Positions 14,109 through 24,747 of a stretch of 64,000 nucleotides of DNA are shown in pieces. The DNA is from Lathyrus oleraceus (taxonomy: Eukaryota; Streptophyta; Magnoliopsida; Fabales; Fabaceae): NCBI RefSeq assembly GCF_024323335.1, contig NC_066585.1, positions 79,125,609-79,189,608 on the forward strand, given 5' to 3'. A model generated the notes under the pieces. It worked only from the letters and a program-made list of their open reading frames with translations, was not told the DNA's origin and did not search any database. How positions within the stretch are numbered: position 1 is the stretch's first letter; every line of letters starts with the position of its first letter. A program made the position numbers and the translations under genes.

Positions 14109-14579
14109 AATATGCCTATTGTTGGTTGGTTCAGAGGTATCTGGTGCTGAGCTTGGTAGGTTGGATTACAATCCAATCCCCCACAACTGCAAATTGGGTT
14201 AAATAAAGGGGTTACACCAACTTATGTACCAGAGCCCCATGCTTAAGATCATAATCACTAACCGGTCACCTTACTACGAGTATGTACGGATAACGGGCTT
14301 AATGTGATTGCACCTGAATGAAAAATACTTGAGGAAGATGAAAAGAAGGCTTAGGTATGGTGGGGTGATGTGGATTGATTTGTATAGGAATGAAGCCTAT
14401 GACCGCATTTGCAAGAAGTGTCACTACAATATCCTTAGTTCGATTCGTTAGTACCTATCGATACATTCCTTGAATGAACTTATAAGCCTTGAATTTACTC
14501 TGGTTGATACTGTTTTTCTTGCACGAGCTATAAAGAGTTTTTGCTTGAGGACAAGCAAATGTTTAAGTGTGGGAGAATT
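13408..14579 (+). repeat. Athila 3' non-coding region with two polypurine-tract motifs and an (AT)n tract
   Basis: No gene is seen. A TTTAAGTGTGGGAGGAG motif occurs at 13463-13479 and a near copy, TTTAAGTGTGGGAGAATT, at 14562-14579 immediately before the right LTR. Each is preceded by TTGAGGACAA. The second is the functional position for plus-strand priming; the first looks like a relic. AT/AAAT microsatellites lie at about 14012-14105. Confidence 0.75.
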
Positions 14580-16194
14580 TGATCACACTGAATCACACCG
14601 CGTTTTTGACTCAGATTTCACACGTTTATTAGGTCTTTATTACCATTTTGCTTGTGTTATGCTCTCTTTTATGTTGTTTTCAGATATTTAGCTCTTTCGG
14701 GACCCTTTTAGAAGAACCGAAGCAAAAAGACCAAAAATTAGGGTTTTTCAAAAAATATTGTACACATGGCGTTATGCATGGCGGCCGCTATAAGGGAAAC
14801 CATGACTCATCAGCCCTTAAATAGGAGGTAACCGCCACGATCCCATGAACTTACCCATTTCCACACATGGCGGGCGCCATGAAGGGGTGGCGAGTGCCAC
14901 CTTTGTATTTCACGTTCCCACTAAGGAGAAGTTGAAGGGCACCATGGTCTTTGCAAGTTGCTGAATTCCTCTATAAATAGGTCGTTCTAGTTCATTTCCA
15001 AATCATCCAACTTAGTTTACAACACTAAGACTATATTTATCATCTGTAAAAGCGGTAATCTGTTACATCGGGGGGTTATCGCACCTTAGTGAGATTGAGT
15101 TGGAGCACTTTGATGTTGCTGTCGTCTTTATCTTCAGAGTTGAAGGTTTATTTTCCTTGTACCAGATTTAAAGCCTCCGTTTGGAGCAGGTTCTTATTTA
15201 ATCGCTTTTATTTATTTTACTTGTCATGCTTTACTTTATTTAATTTCTGTCCACGCTTTACTTTATTTACTTTCTGCCCACGCTTTACTTTATTTACTTT
15301 CTGCCCACGCTTTACTTTGTTTACTTTTTGTCCACGCTTTTACTTTATTTAAATTTCTCGCCATTATCGTTATTGCTCGTTTTAATTATTTTACACGCTT
15401 TACTCGTTCTTTACGCCTTACATTCTAAAACAACTTTTCATCATGATCAATATCGTTGTGTCTGTTTGTATTACCATGTCTGGCTAAATCTTTCAAAGGT
15501 TAGAATGTAAGGATCGCGGTTAAAGAGATGTTTCACATATTGAATCTGTAGAAATGATTTAAAGGCTGTTTTGATTTTTAATTCGAGTTTTCTGAAACAA
15601 ACTTGGTTAGTTTTAACTACTCAAGGAGTGCGAAAGCACCCTGGCTTAGTTAACTAGGAATTTTTATCACTTTAAGGAAAAATGACTTTTGAAACTGTTT
15701 TCGGACGAGTTGATAGATTTAAAATCAGGAAACTCCTCGGGTAAACTTTCCAAATCAAAATCACTTTTCAACTAAGTTTACGAGTCTTATTTCTTAAAAA
15801 TAAGTTTACTACTTTAGCGTTCTGCGCACCTTTTATAAGTGACAATAAAAGGCCTTAATTTAAGGGTAAACTCGGTTCTGAATACGCGAAAGCGACAGTT
15901 CCTGTTAAATGGTTTCTTTTCAAGAGTAGAAAATATTACCCCGTAAGTAGTTCTATTTAGACAATCGAAACATCGTTTAACTGACGTGAAATACATTCAA
16001 ACCTGTCTTTATTTGCACTGTATTTATTATTTTCTTTATTTACTATTATTTTGCGACATCAATATCTCTTTTGTACCGCCTTAGATAAACATCGTGACAA
16101 TAGTAATCGATAGATTGACGATTTGGTCTCTGTGGGATCGATATTCTTTTATATTACTCTGACACGATTCGTGCACTTGCGAATATAGCGATCA
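14580..16194 (+). repeat. Athila 3' LTR, full length
   Basis: This 1615-bp LTR starts TGATCACACTG and ends GCGATCA, giving a TGATC/GATCA inverted terminal pair. It aligns with 1234-2687 from its position 162 on. A TATA-like CTATAAATAG lies at 14971-14980. It is followed directly by LINE-like sequence. Confidence 0.88.
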
Positions 16195-18898
16195 GGAACC
16201 AAAGAACAAGAAGGGGAGGTTGCCACTATAAACCATCATTTTTTTATCGGCAGGTCCTAGAAGTCGGGACTGTCGTGACTCATGAAAATATTAAGTTATA
16301 ATTGTCGAGGATTGAGCAACCCAAGAGCAATTCCAAACTTACGTAAGCTTGATCAACAATACCACCCAGATATTGTGTTCCTATAGGAGACGTTATCTAA
16401 ATCGAGAAAGTTAGAAAACATCCGAATGATGTTGAAGTTTGAAGCCTGTTTCACAGTGGATGTGGAGGAAAATAGTGAAGGTATAACGATTATGTGGAAC
16501 GATACTGATCATTGTATTGTGATGAATTTTACTTGGAATTTGTCAACATTTTAATACAAGTTGAGTTGAAGGGGATTAGAGATTAACCTATTATTATAGT
16601 TTCCCTGAGAGAAATAAATGGCGTCAGGCGTAGGATATGGTTCGTGAAATTCGTAACATGTTGAATACTCATTGGTGTATCATCGGTGACTTCAATGACC
16701 TTCTAACTCAACAAGATAATCAAGGGATACATCCTCACCCAAAGTGGTTGTGTGTTGGTTTCCGTCAGGCTGTGACCGACTATAATCTCGCCGATATTCC
16801 GATTGAGGGGCATCAATTCACTTGGATTAAAAGCAAGTGGACTGATCATGTAGTGGAAGAACGTATGGACCGAGCAATGGCAACGATGGATTAGATAGAG
16901 TTATTTCCTAATGTTAGGCTTTTTAATCTTATAGCTTCTCATTTGAATCATAGCCCTATTTTTCTTCATTACGATCTTGGCCAGCAAAAGCGGCGGAAAT
17001 ACGCGTTCAAATTTGAGAATTACTGGTTGAAAGAAGATAATATTGAGAATGTTGTTCAGAACGGATGGTTGCATGGGGAGAATCATGATGTTATGCATCA
17101 TATAGCCTCATGTGAGGAAGAGCTAGAGAAGTGGAATAAAAGGCAGTATAGGCAGAAGAAATATGTTCTAGAGAGACTGAAGGATATTATGGAAAGAAGC
17201 CGTAGGAATCAGGATGTGGAATCTCAGTCGTGGTTTCTTGAAGCTCCAAAGGAGTACAATAAGTTGTTGATTAAGGAAGATACATATTGGAAATAAAGAG
17301 ATAAGATGCATTGGTTACGAGACGAGGATCTTAATACGAAGTTTTTCCATTTATCTTCTACGGTGAGAAAGAATTTCCAGAAAATCAATATGCTTCTGCA
17401 GGAAGGAGGGATTGAGGTTGGTGAGCAGTCTGGGTTGTGTGATACTGTGAAAAACTATTTCGGAATTATTTGCTGCCAAGCAGAGTGAATACGACCCGAT
17501 GCTTAATCTTATCCAAACTAATATTTCTATGGAAGACAATAACATATTGACAGTACCTTTAGTGAAGGAAGAACTTCATGCTGCTTTGTTTGATATGAAC
17601 CCTAACAAATCGCCGAGTCTAGATGATTTTATCTGAATTTCTATAAGAAATTATGGGATTTATGTGGTAATGATATTTGAGAGGCTACCACGGTTTGGTT
17701 GGAGAGGGGTTTCTTTCCATCGTCACTGAATGATACTAATATTTGTTTGATTCCTAAGTGCACTAACCCTCACGACATGAAGGATTTATGCCCTATCTCC
17801 TTATGGAATATGGTCTATAAGCTTGTGCCTAAAGCTCTTTCTAATAGATTAAAGATTTTATTAGATAAATTGTAGCGGAGGAATAATCGGTGTTTGTGGA
17901 GGGTCGCTCTATTCTTGATAATACGATTATTGCTATAGAGGTCATCCATGCCCTCAAGCGCATGACTAAAGGTAGTAAGGCCCATTAGGCTCTCAAGGTA
18001 GACATTAGTAAGGCACACGATTGAGTGGATTGGTTTTTTTAGAGGTATGCTCTCTAGGATGTGTTTTGTGGATCGGTGGATTCATTGGGTTATGAGGTGT
18101 GTTACTTTGGTGCATTATCCTGTTCTTGTTAATTTAGATAGAGTGGGACCAATTGAACCAGGAAGAGGCCTAAGGCATGGGGACCAACTATCTCATTACC
18201 TCTTTATTCTAGTCTCATAAGGGCTTTCAACTCATATTAAGGGAGCAGTGGCGAGTGGAGACATTCATGGGATCTAAATTGAATAGGGTCACCTAGCGTG
18301 TCCCACCTTCTTTTTTGCTAACGATTGTTTTTTATTTTGCAGGGCCAATCTTTCCGAAGTTAGATATCTTATAAAGCTACTCAACACTTATGCAGAAGCT
18401 TCAGGGAAGGAGACTAATTTGACAAAATCTGAAGTGTTCTTCAGCCGTACCATAAGTAGTCCGGCGAAGGAGGACCTTGCTAGAATTATGGGAGTTCGTC
18501 ATGTGATGGGAACTAGAAAGTGTTTAGGTTTTCCCTCAATGATTGGTAGGATCAAGAAGGCAATTGTCTCTTTTATCAAAGACCGTATTGGAAGAAAATA
18601 AACTCCTAGAGAGGAAGATCATTATTAAAAGCAAGGAAAGAAGTCATGATAAAATCGGTCCTTCAAGAAATTTCGTCTTATATTATGAGTATCTTTCTCC
18701 TTCCAGACATTGTGTGTAATGATATTGAGAAGATGCTAAATTCATTCTGGTAGGAAGGAGGTGGTAGTAACAGGGGTATTCATTGGATGTCATGGGAGAA
18801 ACTTGCTTGTACTAAGAAGGTAAGTGGGTTGGGGTTTAGAGACTTTAAATCCTTTAACATGTCCATGATAGCTAAACAAGGTTGGAATCTGTTGACAA
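16195..18898 (+). pseudogene. L1-type LINE ORF2, 5' part (endonuclease and RT), interrupted
   Basis: From ATG 16282 the frame reads MKILSYNCRGLSNPRAI, the classical start of plant L1 ORF2 endonuclease. GDFNDLLTQQDNQG and GHQFTWIKSKW follow (about 16690-16840). The RT region follows in broken frames: HWLRDEDLNTKFFH, LIPKCTNPHDMKDLCPISL, LRHGDQLSHYLF. The catalytic FADD box reads FAND at 18314-18325, losing an essential Asp. Many stops and frameshifts (for example TAG about 16384) show a long-dead copy. Sequence stops at GACAA 18894-18898 where a copia element has inserted. The function would have been target-primed reverse transcription. Confidence 0.85.
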
Positions 18899-19895
18899 TG
18901 TAAGAACAAAATTAGTTCTACAATAGAATTCCAGGATTTTGATGATAATAAAGGATGAAACCAAAAATGGGACCCTAACGAAATTTCTCTAAGTGTGCAG
19001 GACTCTGAACAGAAACAAAGGAATCTGATCGTTTTATCAGATACAAACTCTGATCAGATACAAAGTACTAGAAGATCAGAAGCATCTGAAGAAGAAGTGC
19101 GCTCTAGAAGTTCTGTCTCTGAGCAAAATAGGACAACAAAATACCAGAAGCTTTAAACTTCCACTGGACTCAACTCTGATGATCTAAAAGACCAGTACTC
19201 TTAGAAGCTCTGACGTAACCTCAACGCAATCTCCGATTGACACAAACTCCGAGATAACGAAGACACTGGTGAAGTTTCTCCAAATCCAGAAAGAGTAACG
19301 GAAAGAACTTCTTCAAACGGAAAGAAAGTATTTTTGGAAAGAAGTTATTCAAAGAGACAAATTGGTTATGGCAAGAAACACAGAAGTAATGACATTGAAT
19401 GCTCATCAAAGACCAATATTCTGTCATCACTCCAACGGTCCTTTCACCACTATATAAATGACAACATACTTCAGTGAGAAAAACAATAACGCACAGAAAA
19501 TTCTTTATATTCTCTCTCCTTGTCTTTCACGAGCTGCTGCTCATACGTGAAAATAATCACTTGCTTATTCTGCTGTAATATTTGCTTACCTTTAGAAGCA
19601 CTCTCGATTACAAATCTATTATTGCTAAATTGTTTTTGTTCCTCAAGTGACTATGTGTAGTCTGTATACTTGGGAGGACTAAGAGATCACTCTCTTAGAC
19701 ATTGGTTGTATTAATCTTTCAAGATTAGTGGATTAAGTCCTTTTTGAAGGCGAAATCACCTTGGCCGGGTGGACTGGAGTAGCTTTGTGTTATAAGCGAA
19801 CCAGTATAAAATCCTGTGTGTTCTTTTTTTTGTTGAAAAAAGCCTTTATTTTCCAAAACAATTCAAACCCCCCTTTCTTGTTTTTCTCACCTTCA
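18899..19895 (+). repeat. SIRE copia 5' LTR
   Basis: Starts TGTAAGAACAAAATTA, ends CTCACCTTCA, 997 bp. It is very similar to the 3' LTR at 52501-53494, with scattered substitutions and small indels (for example a T-run difference near 19830). A TATA-like CTATATAAAT lies near 19450. Confidence 0.9.
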
Positions 19896-19897
19896 GT

Positions 19898-19909
19898 TGG
19901 TATTAGTGC
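19898..19909 (+). promoter_or_regulatory. SIRE primer binding site, initiator tRNA-Met type
   Basis: TGGTATTAGTGC starts two bases after the LTR. The canonical copia PBS is TGGTATCAGAGC (complement of initiator tRNA-Met); two positions differ. Confidence 0.75.
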
Positions 19910-19977
19910 GTCGGCTCTGTTATTGATTTTCTAATCAAACACTTAACAGTGTAGAGAGATCCAAAACGAGAAAAACT

Positions 19978-21468
19978 ATGGCCAACACCAATGAAAGAAA
20001 CAGTTATAATGCTAAGCCTCCAGTCTTTGATGGAGAGAAATTCGATTACTGGAAAGATAGAATTGAAAGTTTCTTTCTGGGCTATGACACTGATCTCTGG
20101 GACATCGTCACAGATGGATACAAACCTCCCATAACAGATGCTGGAGTTGCCGTTCCCAGAAGTAAAATGATAGATGATTAGAAGCGCGAATTCAAGAATC
20201 ATCACAAAGCCAGAACGATACTTCTCAATGCCATATCTTACAATGAGTATGAAAAAATCACCAACAGGGAAACAGCTAAAGATATACTCGACTCCCTGAG
20301 GATGAATAATGAAGGAAACTCTCAGGTCAAAGAAACAAAGGCTCTGGCTCTAATCCAGAAATATGAAGCCTTCAAAATGGAGGATGATGAAGTTGTAGAG
20401 GTAATGTTCTCTAGATTCCAAACTCTTATTGTAGGTCTCAAAGTACTAGACAAAGGATACACAACTGCAGACCATGTCAAAAAGATAGTCAGAAGCTTGC
20501 CAAAGAAGTGGAGACCCATGGTCACAGCCTTAAAGATTTCAAAGGATCTGAATAACATCAGCCTCGAAGAGCTTGTCAGTTCACTCAGAAGTCATGAGAT
20601 AGAACTGGAGGAAGATGAGCCTTAGAAAAAGATCAAGTCTGTAGCATTAAAGTCCAGATCTGAAAGGCGCAAGTCTGATAGAAACAAAGCCTTCCAGGCC
20701 GAAACAGAACATGTTGATGACTCTGAACAGGAAGATTCTAATGATGAAGAAGAACTATCCCTCCTGACCAGAAGAGTAAAACAACTCTGGAGAAAGAGGA
20801 ATAATAACTTCAGGAGACCAAGACCCAGAGGGGACCGATCAGAATCAACCTCAAAAGGTAAAACTAACAAAGATGTTACTTGTTATGAATGTAAAGAAAC
20901 AAGTCACTACATGAAAGAATGTCCCAAGTTAACGAAAGATAGTTCCGGAAAAGAGAACGTCAAGAAAAATTCCCTCAGAACCAAAAAGGGACTGATGGCT
21001 ACCTGGGATGACAACGAATCTGACTCATTAGAATCCGACTTTGATGAACAGGCTAATGTAGCACTCATGGCTACCACATCCAAGAACACCTCAGATGAAG
21101 AATCTGAATCAGAAGAGGTATTTTCTGAACTTTCTCGATCTGAACTAGAATCATGTCTGTTTGAAACTCTCAGCTCATATCAGAAACTCAAACAAAAATT
21201 TAAAGCTGTAAAAGGCGTTCTTGAAGAAACATTATAAGAATGTGGGAAACTTGAGATAACAATCTTAGAACTAAAAGATGAAAACAAATCCTTGACATTA
21301 GAAAGAGATGCAACAAAGAAAAATTGCTCAAAACTTGAAGAAGCGTTATCTCAAGCTCCACAAACTTCAAACACAATAATTTATAAATATGAAAAAGCTT
21401 TTCAAAAGTTTCTGGAAAATGGGATAGGGAGGAGTATAATGGCATCCATGATTTATGGAGTCAGTCAG
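19978..21468 (+). pseudogene. SIRE copia gag, interrupted by the chromovirus array
   Basis: A single frame from ATG 19978 runs to the insertion point with three stops (TAG 20179-20181, TAG 20623-20625, TAA 21235-21237). The start PPVFDGEKFDYWKDRIESF is the copia Gag N-terminus of SIRE elements. The UBN2-like core continues through LRSHEIELEEDE. A zinc knuckle, CYECKETSHYMKEC (CX2CX4HX4C), lies near 20880. An acidic Ser-rich and then coiled-coil tail follows. The frame is cut after GVSQ by the chromovirus and resumes at 45952 with HNRRGIGYDPSE. Confidence 0.88.
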
Positions 21469-21937
21469 TGTAACACCCCGATAAAAATATGATAATTATT
21501 TAATTTAAGTTAATAGTATATTTATTAATTTAATTAAATAATTGGAATATTATTGGATTATTATTATTGGAATAAGGGAGAAGAAGAGGCTAGGGCTCAA
21601 GAGGAGAATTCACGATTGTTGAAGGTCAAAGAATCAATTGCCGGATTAACTCAGGTAAGGGGGGTTTATCGTCGTTTAATGGGTATTATGGGTTAACATG
21701 TAATGGGTAGTAATAAGCCATTGAATTGACCCTAATTGGGATGAGGAATGCTGTAAATGGTGATGAATAAGTTATGTTAAAACTGTAATTGAATCTATAT
21801 GTGGGTGAGTCGTAAATTTCTGGACGTGTAGCTTTTTACGGAATTGAAATCGGAGGTCCGGAAGTCCTCCGACGGCGAAAAATGCGGGGGATTCTGCATT
21901 CTGTTCGTGTTAGCGCAGGAACAGCTTTCTGTCTTGC

Positions 21938-22115
21938 GTTAACCGGTTAACCCAGGGTGTTAACCGGTTAACACTGTTATGATTTAGAAAAATTAATTTC
22001 TGTTCTGCATTAACCGGTTAACCCAGGGTGTTAACCGGTTAACACTGTTAAAAATTGCCAGAAAGCGTGTTCTGTGTTGCGTTAACCGGTTAACCCAGGG
22101 CGTTAACCGGTTAAC
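21938..22115. promoter_or_regulatory. Cluster of six 14-bp palindromes in LTR
   Basis: GTTAACCGGTTAAC, a perfect palindrome, occurs at 21938, 21959, 22009 (one mismatch here), 22030, 22081 and 22102. Members of each pair are exactly 21 bp apart and the pairs repeat every 71-72 bp. Equivalent clusters are at 25316-25493, 31751-31928, 38178-38352 and 44611-44788. The half-site GGTTAA matches the core recognised by plant trihelix GT factors, and AACCGGTT resembles a Grainyhead/CP2-type site (both from memory). A regulatory role is inference. Confidence 0.6.
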
Positions 22116-22403
22116 ACTGTTTGGAAAGTGGAAAATTGATATTCAAATATTGTGTACATATTTGACGTTTGGCCTATATTGGTGTATGATATAGTAGGGA
22201 TCAATTCCCGTTGTTTTGAGCAGTATAGGTATTAGTAGAGTGTGCTAATACTGTGATTTATTATTTGGCATGATATGAATATGATTCTGTGATAAATATG
22301 CTGATGATGTATGATGGTATGCATAATGCTGTGAATGTATCGGTTATGTATGCAATTGTGGATGGACTGTTTATGACTTAGAGTGTGAGCATATGTCCAT
22401 GGT

Positions 22404-22609
22404 GGATTGTTGTTGATGTTGCATGCTAGGTGATTTAGCGTGTATAGTATGGCCTTTATGGTGGTAGCTAATTCCCATGGTGAGGAATTAGTGAGTGAGT
22501 TATTGTGGATTGTTGTTGATGTTTGCATGCTAGGTGATTTAGCGTGCATAGCATAGCCCTTGGGGTGGTAGCTAATTCCCATGGTGAGGAATTAGTGAGT
22601 GAGTCACTA
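22404..22609 (+). repeat. 103-bp tandem duplication within the LTR
   Basis: Two imperfect 103-bp copies start at GGATTGTTGTTGATG (22404 and 22507). Each contains CTAATTCCCATGGTGAGGAA, an inverted repeat (CTAATTCC / GGAATTAG). All five LTRs carry it. The antisense frames seen here are by-products of this repeat. Confidence 0.85.
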
Positions 22610-23100
22610 GGTCTCAAATGAGTGGGACTAGTGAGCTTGGCAGCCGTATCTGGGTTTGATCGGTGAGGTTGAACTATGTGTTCACGAATAGTCGGTACCG
22701 CATGCATGGAGTCTCATTGCATAATGTATGTATGACGTATAATATGAATGGATGTATTCCAATATTATACGTGTGTTTTGTGTTGTGTTGAGTATGATTT
22801 GAGTTGATGTTGCCGTTGCTGAATGTGTGATCTGATTAGGGTGATGAATGTGTTAATTTACTTAGCATTACATGATATTTTATAATGCTTATTATATCGA
22901 TTGAGGAACTCACCCTTACAACTATGTTTCAGGTAACGAGCAATGATTGAGTAGAAGCTAGTGCTTGGAGTCTAGTGTAGTTCCTTAGTGGGTCATGCTC
23001 TGGTATATGTAACATCGGGACGGGATGTTTACTTTGTTTTCATTTGTGGTTGTTGAACAGTTTTACATGTAATGTGATTACATGGTTTGCATGTTGTTAG

Positions 23101-24705
23101 AATTACCATCCGGGTAAAGCAAACGTAGTGGCTGATGCATTGAGTCAGAAATCATTGCATATGTCTATGTTAATGGTTAAGGAATTGGATTTAATTGAGC
23201 AGTTTAGAGACTTGAGTTTGGTGTGTGAGAGTACTCACAATAGTTTTAAATTGGGAATGTTGAAGTTAACGAGTGGTATTCTGGATGAGATTAGAGAGGG
23301 TCAGAAATCCGATGTGCTTTTGGTTGATAAGTTGACTCTAGTGAATCAAGGTCAAGGTGGTGAATTCAGAGTTGATGAGAATGGTGTTTTGAAATTTGGT
23401 AATCGAGTGTGTATTCCGGATGTTACCGAACTTAAGAAGAGTATTCTTGAGGAAGGACATCGTAGTGGCCTGAGTATTCATCCTGGGGCTACGAAGATGT
23501 ATCATGATTTAAAAAAGTTATTTTGGTGGCCGGGAATGAAAAGAGAAATTGCGAGTTTTGTTTATTCTTGTTTGACTTGTCAGAAGTCAAAGATTGAGCA
23601 TCAGAAGCCGTCTGGGCTAATGCAACCGTTGGCTATTCCAGAGTGGAAGTGGGATAGTATCAGTATGGATTTTGTTTCTGGGTTACCGAGGACAATTAAG
23701 AATTTTGAAGCTATTTGGGTGATTGTTGACAGATTGACAAAATCGGCTCATTTCATTCCGATCAGAATGAATTATCCGTTAGAGCGATTAGCTGAGTTGT
23801 ATATTGAGAAAATTGTAAGTTTGCATGGTATTCCGTCGAGTATTGTTTCGGACAGAGATCCTAGATTTACATCGAAGTTCTGGGAAGGTTTGCAGAGGGC
23901 TTTGGGAACTAAGCTGAGATTGAGTTCTGCATATCATCCGCAGACTGATGGTCAGACTGAGAGGACGATTCAGTCACTGGAGGATCTTTTGAGGGCTTGT
24001 GTTTTGGAAAAGGGAGGTGCTTGGGATTGTTATTTACCTTTGATTGAGTTTACCTACAACAATAGTTTTCATTCGAGCATTGGTATGGCACCGTTTGAAG
24101 CTTTGTATGGTAGGAGATGTCGGACACCTTTATGTTGGTATGAGTCCGGTGAGAGTGCTGTGGTTGGACCGGAGATTGTTCAACAAACTACGGAAAAGAT
24201 TAAGATGATTCAGGAGAAGATGAGGATTGCTCAGAGTCGTCAGAAGAGTTATCACGACAAGAGGAGGAAGTCACTTGAGTTTCAAGAGGGAGATCATGTG
24301 TTTCTTCGTGTTACTCCGATAACTGGGGTTGGTCGAGCTTTGAAGTCGAAGAAGTTGACACCTCGATTTATTGGTCCTTATCAGATTTTGGAGAGGATAG
24401 GGGAGGTAGCCTATCGTATCGCTTTACCGCCGTCACTTGCGAATTTGCATGAGGTTTTTCATGTGTCTCAGTTGAGGAGGTACATTCCTGATCCGTCGCA
24501 TGTGGTCCAAGTAGATGATGTACAGGTGAGAGATAACCTGACTGTTGAAACATCACCTATGAGGATTGAGGATCGAGAGTTGAAGCAGTTGCGGGGTAAA
24601 GAGATTGCTTTGGTAAAGGTAGCTTGGGGAGGACCAGCAGGTGGCAATGTGACTTGGGAACTTGAGAGTCAGATGAAGGAGTCTTATCCAGAGTTATTCG
24701 CTTGA
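23101..24705 (+). pseudogene. Chromovirus unit 1 pol: RNase H tail, integrase, chromodomain only
   Basis: The coding sequence enters at [15 protein letters not shown] (end of RNase H) directly from LTR 1; ATG 23128 is internal and not a true start. Integrase follows: zinc-binding [16 protein letters not shown] to CLTCQ, then [18 protein letters not shown] and [13 protein letters not shown] (D, D, E). Next come the GPY/F module ([13 protein letters not shown]) and a chromodomain ending in [15 protein letters not shown]. No internal stop is seen, but RT, protease and gag are gone. Chromodomain integrases direct insertion towards marked chromatin in this family. Confidence 0.9.
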
Positions 24706-24710
24706 GGTAT

Positions 24711-24747
24711 GTTTTCGAGGACGAAAACTCTTTTAGTGGGGGAGAGT
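24711..24747 (+). promoter_or_regulatory. 3' hairpin and polypurine tract of the chromovirus
   Basis: GTTTTCG-AGGA-CGAAAAC (24711-24728) is a perfect 7-bp stem with a 4-base loop just after the pol stop. The polypurine tract AGTGGGGGAGAGT (24735-24747) abuts LTR 2. Tracts at the same place in later units: 31168-31180 (AGTGGGGAAGAGT, one change), 37599-37611 and 44028-44040. The hairpin recurs in all units; similar wording precedes the PPT in other Tekay-type elements (recalled). Confidence 0.75.

Larger units (their letters stand above)
21469..23101 (+). repeat. Chromovirus LTR 1, with internal deletion and missing 3' end
   Basis: Starts TGTAACACCCCG. Compared with LTR 2 it lacks 99 bp (equivalent of 24854-24952, after GGAATA). 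At 23101 it jumps from TTGTTAG straight into RNase H coding sequence, sharing only a GA at the junction. The last roughly 170 bp of the LTR are therefore absent. Confidence 0.9.

Noticed and set aside
21938..22115. CRISPR-like repeat-spacer array
   Set aside because: The repeats are short palindromes inside plant LTRs with repeated, not unique, spacers and no cas genes.
22232..22707. Minus-strand frames of 116 and 79 codons, recurring in every chromovirus LTR
   Set aside because: They lie inside the LTRs over the 103-bp duplication. Their recurrence reflects DNA repetition, not protein conservation, and no domain is visible.
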